This document shows positions 1 to 8,225 of a DNA stretch of 16,969 bases, piece by piece. Made by a program: the position numbers and the translations under genes. Within the stretch, counting starts at the first letter, position 1; every line of letters starts with the position of its first letter. The DNA is from Smittium mucronatum (Eukaryota; Kickxellomycota; Harpellomycetes; Harpellales; Legeriomycetaceae), in NCBI GenBank assembly GCA_001953115.1, contig LSSL01002092.1, positions 1 through 16,969 on the forward strand, read 5' to 3'. The notes under the pieces are model-generated. The model was not told the origin of the DNA, ran no database searches, and saw nothing but the letters and a program-made list of their open reading frames with translations.

Positions 1-144
1 GTCAGCCGAATATCGGCTCTGAGGCCCAGGGAAGTTGACTACCACTTGGTTTTGAAGACCCGTGGTGGACTTACTTGCAGCCTTCCCTAAACCAACCTTC
101 AACCATAATGGTCTGGTACGTTTAGAGGGTCTTGGCTTCTCCAT
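1..144 (-). CDS. N-terminal coding exon of an unrecognised host gene, partial at window edge
   Basis: Read on the minus strand, an ATG at 144-142 opens 48 codons with no stop before the window edge. The context is good: ACC precedes the ATG and G follows. The frame upstream holds a TGA at 171-169, so this ATG is the natural start. GC content is near half here and drops abruptly beyond about 155, as expected at an exon edge. The peptide begins MEKPRPSKRTRPLWLKVGLG and continues with a Ser/Thr/Gln-rich part; the first dozen residues are strongly basic. I see no signal peptide, membrane segment or known domain, and do not recognise the product. All three plus-strand frames contain stops, which favours the minus strand. 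A perfect donor-like GTAAGT at 74-69 (minus) could end the exon early, in which case only 23 codons plus two bases are coding. Confidence 0.55.
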   Translation of the reverse strand, partial: MEKPRPSKRTRPLWLKVGLGKAASKSTTGLQNQVVVNFPGPQSRYSAD

Positions 145-153
145 GGTTGGTAA

Positions 154-175
154 GCTTAAAATAAAAAGTCAAAAG
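154..175 (-). other. Candidate 3' splice site before the start exon
   Basis: On the minus strand a T-rich run ends in AAG at 157-155, exactly where base composition changes from AT-rich to GC-balanced. Splicing here would leave a 10-base 5' leader in front of the ATG at 144. It implies an upstream non-coding exon at higher coordinates, which I could not identify. The assignment rests on position and consensus only. Confidence 0.35.
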
Positions 176-533
176 GGCTTTCTGTGTTTTCTTACTTTTT
201 TTTTTTGGTTTTAGGATTGAAATCGGAATTGGGATCTCAATCTTTTTTTTTTTTTTTGCTATTTTTTTCTTATTAGAGCGTTTAGTTATTGATAAACACT
301 AAGTACGGATAGCCTGTATAAAATATACAGTTCTTTGGTACTATCTGGTCAGTTTTAAGCAGCTGGTTTAGTGTCGATAATATAAAAAATGGAAATAGAA
401 ATAAACTTTTTTTGGTAATAAAATTCAGCAATTTTATTGGCTAATTCAAATAAAAAAATCTAAAGGAGAGAGATAATCTCTAAGTGAAATAAGTTCTGAT
501 TGTCTGAAAGAACCAAAAGGTGTGAAAGTTTTA
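176..533. other. AT-rich non-coding stretch with T tracts
   Basis: The stretch lies between the host exon and the Tc1-like relic. It holds long T runs (about 199-208 and 243-257) and a T-tract followed by TTTTAG near 215 that resembles a plus-strand splice acceptor with no coding frame behind it. It may include the 5' terminal region of the Tc1-like element or the first intron of the minus-strand gene. I found no inverted repeat pairing it with the 2.9-3.4 kb region. Confidence 0.4.
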
Positions 534-1209
534 ATGAATTTTGGAGAAAAAAAAGAGCGATATTTAACAAGATATTATCAATAAATTTATTTCAGATTTT
601 GAAAATGGACTAAAATATAAACCAGTTTCATCCGAATTGATAATTTTAATATCTACAGTTAAGAGTTTACTCGAAAAATACATTTATGGAACATTCAATA
701 CTGAATTATTTTTTTCTTTTCATATAAAAAAAAGACAATTAAAATAAAATCTCAATTTTATCAGTACATCTTTCAGAGGATCCATAAATTACATTATTAG
801 AATTAAAAAACCGATTGGAAAAAGAGGGAATATATATTTCAAATTCAGTAATATTAAGACTAATTATGGAAATTTATATACTAGAAAAATATCGGTTAAT
901 ATTAAAGCTTAAAGAAACAGAAACAGAGTTTTAAATAATGGGCAGGTGTTCTGGAGATATTTAATTTTTATCAGATTATAATTTAATGGTTTTAGTGATG
1001 CGGAGATCAAATTCCGTTTTAAAAGAGCATGTGGATATCCCGCTGTAAACAAAAATGCAGTAATCAATTTTCCAGGTAATATACATTCAAATATATGTTT
1101 TTTGGCTTTATTATCAATAGATAGCATAAATTTTCATCAAGTTATTAGAAAATAATTTAAAAATACCTTGTTCAATACCCTTTTAAGCAAATAATCGGTG
1201 AAGTTACTA

Positions 1210-1540
1210 TTGGCCTATTTCTATTTGGCCTACTGAAAATTTGAACTACTGCCAAATTTTGTTACTTTGTATTTCGACTATCGCCCAATTGACCTATCTG
1301 GAAATTTTCAAATCGCTAAATAAGCCTATTCGCACATACACCTACAGCACAATTGTCCCATTTACAAATTGAATTCCTAATTCATCTTATGTTTAATTTA
1401 CCTTAATAATCGAATTGCTTCCAATAAGAGCTCATAAAGCAAATGACCCTCCAAAAATCAAAATTTTAGCAAGAGGTATTAAATTTTGAGGGTTTAAGTC
1501 GATAAGAAACATATTTTAAATGCTACCAGTGTGCCTGAAT
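1210..1540 (+). repeat. Left inverted arm of the 1.5-kb element
   Basis: Pairs with 2369-2729 in reverse complement at roughly 80% identity. Shared blocks include CTACTGAAAATTTG, CAAATCGCTAAAT, ACACCTACAGCA and TTGCTTCCAATAAGAGCTCA. It is about 28 bp shorter than the right arm because one internal repeat unit is missing after about 1252. Confidence 0.85.
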
Positions 1541-2368
1541 ATCGCATAACTAAATTTATTTGAGCATAAAAATATAGTATTTATAAATGGTTTAAGTAGT
1601 AATTTAAAAAAAATCTATCATCCATCCTCGTTTATTTAATGACTATGTCCAAGTTAAACTGATATTTTAAAAACTCTATATGATTAAATATACCACAGGA
1701 ATAAAAGATAAAAAAATTTCTGTATATCTTTATAATATTCGGGGTATATCCCCTTTCTCCCAAATATTTGAGAGGTGCTTAATCAGCTAATTTTATAAAC
1801 TAAAGTGGTCGGAAAAAGTATTAAATAGCCAATATTGATCCTAAACTGCAATATTACATGAAGTTAATACCCATGGATAATTTATTTTTGGATTTATAGT
1901 GACTTTAATATATACCGCTATTATTATAAATGGAATTGAATCGTTATTGTAAATTTCTGGCAGTGTTTTATATTATTTTCCTTGTAACTTTATATATTAT
2001 TATTTTTCTGATATTTTTCTTTGATTGAAGTTTGTATTTACAAATAAGACTATGATCATTTTTTTTTGTTAATTTAATTAGAATTATACGCGATTCCAAA
2101 GCTATTCTCTAATTCAAAACAAATTAATGAGTAGAAATATGCACCCGCAAATATTCCATTGAATCATTAGAGGATTCAAATATTATGGTAATTGAGGGTC
2201 ATATATTTTGAATAAGGCCCCATAAATTCTACTAGTGTTTTCTAATATTTAATAGGGCTGTATCCTCATTTTTAAGTAAGAATATATATATTAATTCATA
2301 ATTTTTGTAACTTGTTAATATATAATCATTGTATAATTGAGGACTTATTCTAATTGAAATAGAGTGTA

Positions 2369-2729
2369 ATTAAGATACACGGGTGACATTCAAAATGTGT
2401 TTCTTAGTGACTGAAACCATCAAAATTTAATACCTTTTGCTAAATTTTTGATTTTTGGAGGATCATTTACTTTATGAGCTCTTATTGGAAGCAATTATAT
2501 TATTAAGGTTAATTAAGCATACGATAAATTAGGAATTCAATTTGTAAATAGGCCAATTTTGCTGTAGGTGTATGTACAAATAGGTCAATTTAGCGATTTG
2601 AAAAAATTGCAGGTAGGTTGATTGGGAGATAGCAAAAATATAAAGTAGAAAAATTTGGAAGTAGGTCAAATTGTAAGGCGGTAAAAATAGTAGGTCAAAT
2701 TTTCAGTAGGCAAAATGAAAACATTCCAA
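2369..2729 (-). repeat. Right inverted arm of the 1.5-kb element
   Basis: Reverse complement of 1210-1540. Read inward on the minus strand it carries copies of an ATTTGACCTACT-like motif at intervals of about 28-40 bp, one unit more than the left arm. Confidence 0.85.
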
Positions 2730-2859
2730 TATTCCTGACACCAAATAATTACTTACTAAATTAGGAAGTATTAAAAAAATTGTATTGGACAATTCCGCAA
2801 TACATAAAACTAAATTAACTGGATTAATTTATCTGCTAACGGAAGATAAAGTGTCTTAA

Positions 2860-3411
2860 AGATAAGATAAGAATTTATAATTTAGTGAAGACATTTGGTA
2901 CTTTGTTTCAATATAAGAATTTATTAGTTTAGAAAGTAAACTAAGTCAAAGAAAAGTATTGTAAAAATATCCTGATGTTAAATTATCATGAAAATGTTTC
3001 ACATTTTATACCATTTCCAGTCATGCTGTCTGAGTTATTCGAGTTGTTTCTATTTTAAATGCTTGTATTTGAAATGTGATATAATTATCACCAATGGAGG
3101 ATTTTATTTATTAAATGTGTTTGTATTTCAATTTATTGTAGTAAATTGGAATGTTTATATTGAATGCATTATTTTGATGTATTTTATATTAATTGGAAGA
3201 TTCTCCGCTCAGATTTATTTGTATTGACTATCATGTATGCATAAATAAGTATGATTTTATAATATTCAATGTGTTTATGGACTTTTTAATAAAAACACAT
3301 CACAAGCTGGGAATATATTTTTCTCATCTAGACAATTATTGAAAATTTTGTCCGATTATTCTCCGCAACTTAATCTAACAGGGTGCTATTTTGGGCTTTT
3401 AAATCATATGA
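2860..3411. other. AT-rich remnant downstream of the Tc1-like relic
   Basis: It probably contains the rest of the dead Tc1-like copy. A plus-strand frame near 2998-3050 reads FIPFPVMLSELFELF, which loosely recalls the LPPYSPxLNPIE block around the third catalytic acid. The distance from the second Asp is about twice that expected. No intact gene is present, and an 80-codon open frame at 2988-3227 looks incidental. Confidence 0.35.
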
Positions 3412-3413
3412 TA

Positions 3414-3699
3414 CCAACGCAATTCAGGACTTTGAATGAAATAAAGGCTCTTTTTTGGCTAATATCCAAATTAAACAAAATAAAATCATGTTTTTAAAAT
3501 GTTTTTGGAAGTGATATAATTAAATATATTAATATACAGTTTATAAATCGAGAAAATTTATTTATTTTGGTATAAACGCGTTTAATTAAAAAGTCCAGAA
3601 TAATTTGAAAATTGGCGCCATTTTCAAATAAATGCAATTTCGTCAATTTAACTCGTTTTATTCAAGTTGGACCTAATTTCTCGATTTCACAAAAATTTT
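3414..3699 (+). repeat. Left terminal inverted repeat of the 2.1-kb element
   Basis: Pairs with 5261-5546 in reverse complement at about 85% identity. Bases 3618-3659 match 5299-5340 perfectly over 42 bp, while the surrounding sequence has diverged. Confidence 0.9.
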
Positions 3700-3987
3700 A
3701 ACGAATGTGCTTTAATAATAACGGGAATAAGTTCTAAAAATTCATATTATTTTTTATTAATTCCTTAAATTACCAATCAAAAAAAAAATTCTGATTAAAA
3801 TAAAGTTTTTATTATGAGACTCAATTTAATATATTCTGAAACTTAATATATATTACGCATTCTAAAAAATAAGACTATAAAAATAAAAATATAATTCAAT
3901 TTTTCATTTGTGTTTACCTTGCATTTTTTCATTAAAAAAACATTAGAATTTTCAAGAAAAAATATAAATGCTGAAACTGTAAAATTG

Positions 3988-4724
3988 TTAAGCTGAAATA
4001 TTTCTTAGTGACATTTTTCTGATATGGAGATTGATCAAATATACACATATATTATTTAAAATTTCATGTGTTTCTAAAGAGATACTCCATTTATTCCTAG
4101 CTGCTATCCAAAGTTGTAGTAAACTCCCATAATGATTTTCACAAGTAATTATAGTTGAAGCAATTTTTGAATCGCTATTATTTTTTTCTTGGGTTAAGAT
4201 ATTACCCTTTGTTAGAATTATTGCAGCAATGTATCTATTCATTCCCAAATAGCCTAAGTATGTGATTAAAGATAAAAGAAGAGGCTTATCGTGAACCATC
4301 TCCTGGGGGGATTTTTGTAGAAAGTTTTGATATATATTTATCCTATCCAAAAATATGTTAAAACCATGTTTAAAGCCATAATTTATTTAACCCATAAGGG
4401 TTACAAATCCACCAGGAAAATAGGAATACTCTTTTTTTATAAAGTAATTTTTATGCTTTTCGGAAAAAATACTTTTGAATCCCTAAAATTCCCAGAATAT
4501 CTAGGCACCTCCTGTGCGAATGCATCTATTACTAATCCAGATTCCAGAAAATAATTTAAAGAAATTTCATGCTGAATCTGCTCATTTTTATTCGTGATAA
4601 TTTAAAAAATATCCTTTAGATTTTTTTTTATTGCCCTTGTAATTCTTTCAATAATTCTTTGAGTAGAGGCAGCTTTAATACCAAAACTCAAACCAATAAT
4701 TGATAATGTTTTATAATGTTTATT
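3988..4724 (-). pseudogene. Broken DDE_Tnp_4 (PIF/Harbinger-ISL2EU-like) transposase
   Basis: Read on the minus strand from 4724, the frame shows an HTH-like FGIKAASTQRIIERITRAI, as in Harbinger transposases. After a stop at 4604-4602 comes the first catalytic region VIDAFAQEVPRYSGNF, with Asp codon 4526-4524 (family form VIDAxFQEV..SGN). A stop at 4439-4437 and a frameshift in the T run near 4432-4438 follow, then YFPGGFVTLMG and a stop at 4389-4387. The second region reads GFKHGFNIF, where the expected Asp after His is Gly (GGT, 4365-4363). Next come YLGYLGMNRYIAAIILTKGN, then CENHYGSLLQLW with the third catalytic Glu at 4140-4138, and a tail ICVYLINLHIRKMSLRN that resembles the conserved C-terminal ALTNLHI block. 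The gene ends at 3988. It is inactive: three stops, one frameshift and a lost Asp. It lies centrally in the 2.1-kb element. Confidence 0.65.
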
Positions 4725-5260
4725 TTAGATAAAATAACAGACTGTATTTTTGTAATATATTTGAATTCTTCCCTCTAATTCTTCTCATTTTTACTAGATC
4801 GCCGCTAAGTGACAAGAAAAAAATAACCAAAATCTTGGTAGGAGAGATTTGTTTAGGTTATCAGGATCCCTTAACTTAAATTTTCTAAGCTTTTTTCATT
4901 ATGTGATTCAGCCTCTATAGAATATTCAATGGGATTGCTTAAGCGAAGATAAACCTCATTATCTTAAGCTTGTTCCAGAAAATTTTGAAATTAATATCTC
5001 CCATCTTTATTTTCGATATTTACCAAGGGTGTTTCAAAGATATAAAAATAAAATCAGCAAAATTTTAAATATTTTTTCAATCGACTCTTTACTTTATAAT
5101 CAAAATTTAACATAAATATTAAGTAAAATCGTGTAAGGAAAGAAGTAAAAAAAATTATTAATAATTTGCCCATGTAATTAAAAAAATGCATCATTTCTGT
5201 TACATGAAGTTTATAATGAAAAATATGACGCGAACCGATAAATATTTTGATATTTTGATG
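4725..5260 (-). other. Interior of the 2.1-kb element upstream of the transposase relic
   Basis: Short minus-strand coding-like pieces occur here, for example about 28 codons reading NEVYLRLSNPIEYSIEAESH near 4875-4955 and a 46-codon frame over about 4728-4857. They may be the N-terminal part of the same transposase or of a second element protein. No domain is recognisable and frames are broken. Confidence 0.3.
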
Positions 5261-5546
5261 CAAATTTTGAGAAATTGAGAAATTAGGTTCAAATTTAAAA
5301 AACGAGTTAAATTGACGAAATTGCATTTATTTGAAAATGGCTCCAATTTCTTAGCGATTTTGGATTTTTCAATTAAATTTTTTATCCAAAAATAAATAAA
5401 TTTTCTCAATTTATAAAACTGAATATTAATATATCCAATTATTATATCATTTCCCAAAACATTTGAAAAACATGATTTTATTTTGTTTGATTTGGATAAT
5501 AGCCAAAAAAAGCCTTTATTTCATCCAAAGTCCCGAATTGCGTTGG
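5261..5546 (-). repeat. Right terminal inverted repeat of the 2.1-kb element
   Basis: Reverse complement of 3414-3699 with equal arm length. Two overlapping minus-strand open frames that run through this arm (5054-5457) are explained by the repeat and show no protein-like features. Confidence 0.9.
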
Positions 5547-5548
5547 TA

Positions 5549-6305
5549 AACTAATATATTAATTTATCAATAATACAAAAAATAATTTAAATTATGTGAA
5601 AATATGCTATTATGATTTTTCAATCATTAGAAAATGATTTCTCGATTTTTTTTTTAGCCATATGAGAGAATGGGTTGAATTAGAAAAATTTAAAAAAACT
5701 TTTATTTAGTGAGTTTTTAGAAAGTTTTATAACGATAAAATTTAATAGAAGCATTGAATTTTATAAGTTTAAAAATCATTTGACCATTTTTAGGATCAAA
5801 ATTACATCGGAAAATTATTTTTAAATATCTATTTTTTTTTCTTAAAGTAAAAAAAATGAATAACATCGCTAAGTTTAAGCATAAATTTTATTGAGATTTA
5901 TTTGCAACTAATTTATTTCTTTTTTTGTTGAAAAATATCCAAAAATATTACTAAATTTAAAAGATTGAAATTTTTGGTAGAAACCTTAATCATTGATTAG
6001 ATAAAACGCTTAAAATTCTCAAAACACTTTTTTAAAATAGGTTTTCCAATAACTGTATAATAACATCACAAAAAAATATTTACTATACTTTTAAGTAGCT
6101 ATTTTTTGGCCATTTAAAATAAATATTGTATGTATATAACTATAAGATACACCAAAAAAACTTAAGAGTAAACCCATGAAGTATAATAATAAATTATTTT
6201 GTTATTTTGAGCTCTTTATTGGGAAAAAATCTTATTTAAAAAGAAATATACATCCTGAAATGGAAAATCATAACTTTTTTTTTTAAAAAAAAATCGTTAT
6301 AGTAG
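5549..6305. other. AT-rich stretch with no recognised feature
   Basis: Homopolymer A and T runs and short hairpins only; all frames are closed within a few dozen codons. Confidence 0.6.
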
Positions 6306-6413
6306 GAAATTGGCTTTAACGAAATGGGAAATTAGCTTTATTAAATTGGGATATTGGATTTATATAATTGGGACAAAGGCTTTATTTTTTGGAACAAAGG
6401 TTTCGTAAAAATG
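6306..6413 (+). repeat. Degenerate 21-22 bp tandem repeat, about five units
   Basis: Units begin at 6306, 6328, 6350, 6372 and 6393. The first three are 22 bp (GAAATTGGCTTTA...AATGG type), the last two about 21 bp (GACAAAGGCTTTATT...GG type). Each has a purine-rich start, GGCTTTA-like middle and (A/T)TGG end. Units differ by several bases, so the array is old. No coding frame is evident. Confidence 0.65.
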
Positions 6414-7946
6414 AGAAAACCAGTAATATAAGACTAAAAAATTAAAAAAGCTTTTCAAATAAAATTTTTTGCAAGTTAAAATCAATATTCAATCAATTAT
6501 TTTTTTATTTTCTAACTCCTCGACTAATAACAGTTTCTCCAAATGTATAAATATCTGTAACTTTTATTGTAATTTGGATTTTAAATAGAATTATCATTAA
6601 AAAACTTCAAGGTCTGTTATCATTGAATGAATATATCTTTTGGTTATTTTTCAACCTCCAAGGCTTTTTTATCGTTTAAGAATTTTTTTTGATTTTTATT
6701 ATTTTTTTTAAATTAGTAGAAATCAAGGAATCTTACTAAACTCTGTACATTTTTTAGCCATAATGGCTACATAAGTATATATTATCTTTGATATTTTTGT
6801 GAATAATCGAACTTGATACAAGTATTTTGTCAAGTAGCATTTTATTTACATTTTAAGTATAATCCAAAGAAAAAAAAACTCAAAAAATTCCAGATCTACA
6901 AATTTGCTTCTTCTGGGTTTTAAACGGTGTTGTTTTATGCGTATTTATTTTAATATCAATGATATTGGTTATAGAGTTTAAATGATATAACTCAAAGATA
7001 ATTTTAATGTAATGCATCATATTAAACTGCTTAATTTATAATAATTTTGAAGAATGTCGATTAATTAAGCTTTAAAATGGCATTAAAATTTATACTGAGA
7101 TTAAAAAATGTTTTTTGATGAAGGTATATATTTGGATTTTACCATAATTGATTAAAAAGGTTGTGCATAAATCCTTTAATTGTGCTCAAATAGTCGATTT
7201 TCAGAGCGATTTATTTTACAGATTTTGTAAGGGAATTCTTAGGTAATTTTCTATTTAAGAATAATAGTTCTATAAATTTTAATCATAGAGATAAAATATC
7301 ATTTCTTAATTAATATATCTTATTTCTTAGCAATAAATTAAATAACCTGGTACTATAACCATATATTTAAACGCATTAAATTATAAAAATTTAAATAATG
7401 AAATTTAATTCACAATGCGTAAAATTTTAATTTCTTAACAATATCTTAATATTAAAAAATCAAATTTATCTAGAGATTATAATCACGATTTATTCTTAAT
7501 TGAAAACTTTTTTTTATATTTTCCACAAATAAAGTTTTAACATTTATTAAAATTATATTATAATTCAAATTAAAATCCAAAAAATAATATTATTAAGCTA
7601 TTCTATATTTCCCAGAATTATAGATTATAATGGAGATTAACTTTTTGAAATGATTTAACTGCTTTTAAAATTGAGGTTAAGTTTCCTGTCGCACAGTTTC
7701 TGGTAAAAAAAAACCAAAACATATATCTAAGATTTTCAATGTAAATATGAAGCCAAATTTAACTGAATTTAGACTGATACAGTCCAAGAAGTTTCACAGA
7801 TATTCTACATTCTAGTTCATAGATTAAATTAATGTTTATATTTAATATAGGATCATAGTTGGTAAGAAGCAGAGATTAAACATATTTAATTTATTTCATC
7901 GCCAAGTAATAAAAAAATGTTATCAAATTTACAGAATTATAGATTA
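6414..7946. other. AT-rich stretch with no gene seen
   Basis: The stretch contains small palindromes such as AGCCATAATGGCT near 6757 and a short hairpin around 6808-6835. I found no repeat pairing with the other elements and no protein-like frame. Confidence 0.55.
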
Positions 7947-8225
7947 CTTAGAATAAAATACATTTATTATAGTTAATTCGTATAATTTAGAGTTTATAAT
8001 CCTCCCAGAAGGTTTTAAACCACATTTTAATAGATAATAAAGATCCCTAGTTTTCAATTCTTATTTAAAATTTTTCTCGGAATAAAATTTCTCCAATTTT
8101 TCGATCCACGACTCACCTGCGAATTTTAGATTCATTATTTTTTTTTTAGGTATTTGTGTTATTGGCTTCAAATTTTGAATTTGAATTTGAATTTTTTTTT
8201 TTTTAGCACATTTCATCTCCTGTAA
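7947..8225 (-). pseudogene. Coding-like minus-strand frame with one stop, unrecognised
   Basis: On the minus strand one frame stays open from 8225 to 8064 (54 codons, with an internal ATG at 8135), meets a TAA at 8063-8061, and continues open to 7947 (38 codons). The peptides include MNLKFAGESWIEKLEKFYSE and ELKTRDLYYLLKCGLKPSGR. They contain Gly, Trp, Cys and Pro and look less random than other frames in this AT-rich DNA. The upstream third is low-complexity: poly-Lys and Gln-Ile repeats from A and AATTC-type runs. I recognise no family. It could be another transposon protein relic or chance. A CAGGTGAGT donor match at about 8119-8111 could instead mark a splice site after codon GCA. Confidence 0.25.
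8177..8194. repeat. Short (GAATTT)n microsatellite next to a T tract
   Basis: Three tandem GAATTT units are followed by an uninterrupted T run to about 8204. It forms the low-complexity part of the coding-like minus frame. Confidence 0.7.

Larger units (their letters stand above)
1210..2729. mobile_element. Non-autonomous element with ~330-360 bp inverted arms, TA-flanked
   Basis: The two ends are reverse complements over more than 330 bp. The outermost bases are TTGG on the left and CCAA on the right, each bordered outside by TA (1208-1209 and 2730-2731), consistent with a TA target duplication. The 1.5-kb element holds no coding frame in its roughly 830-bp middle, so it looks like a long MITE or foldback element. 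It sits inside the Tc1-like transposase relic, between the first and second catalytic regions, so it arrived after that copy. TA duplication is typical of Tc1/mariner and some related superfamilies; the mobilising enzyme is unknown. Confidence 0.8.
534..2856 (+). pseudogene. Decayed Tc1/mariner-like transposase, split by an inserted element
   Basis: Several plus-strand frames join into one degenerate Tc1/mariner-type transposase. 534-581 gives a start-like MNFGEKKERYLT. 568-744 gives a first helix-turn-helix (FENGLKYKPVSSEL, then ISTVKSLLEKY). 743-934, after a frame change, gives a second one (LSEDP, stop at 785, ITLLELKNRLEKEGIYIS). 937-1152 holds the region of the first catalytic Asp (codon 997-999, GFSDAEIKFRFKRACGYPA, then INFPG and a hydrophobic strand). 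After the insertion, 2749-2856 reads KKIVLDNSAIHKTK, with the second catalytic Asp at 2788-2790. Order and spacing match the family: two DNA-binding HTHs, then the DDE/DDD core. Frameshifts and at least four in-frame stops make it dead. The third acidic residue is not clearly found; a weak candidate frame lies near 3000-3050. The assignment is by motif recall, without a search. Confidence 0.75.
3414..5546. mobile_element. 2.1-kb DNA transposon relic with 286-bp terminal inverted repeats
   Basis: Both ends are reverse complements for 286 bp (3414-3699 and 5261-5546), beginning CCAACGCAATTC and bordered by TA on both sides (3412-3413, 5547-5548). The interior carries a broken minus-strand transposase of DDE_Tnp_4 type. 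A 2-bp duplication differs from the 3-bp TWA usual for PIF/Harbinger; from memory, the related ISL2EU lineage uses 2 bp. The element is therefore a decayed, once-autonomous copy or an internally deleted derivative. Confidence 0.85.

Noticed and set aside
1..154. GC-rich start of the window as part of an rRNA, snRNA or other structured RNA gene
   Set aside because: It has no recognisable rRNA or snRNA motif, and an uninterrupted minus-strand frame with a well-placed ATG explains the composition better.
909..1127. 72-codon minus-strand open frame
   Set aside because: It is antisense to the Tc1-like transposase relic, whose plus-strand motifs explain the region.
4327..4554. 75-codon plus-strand open frame
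   Set aside because: It is antisense to the DDE_Tnp_4-like relic, whose motif order is clear on the minus strand.
5054..5457. Two overlapping minus-strand open frames
   Set aside because: They run through the right terminal inverted repeat and its inner edge, are Phe/Ile/Asn-rich, and match no family.
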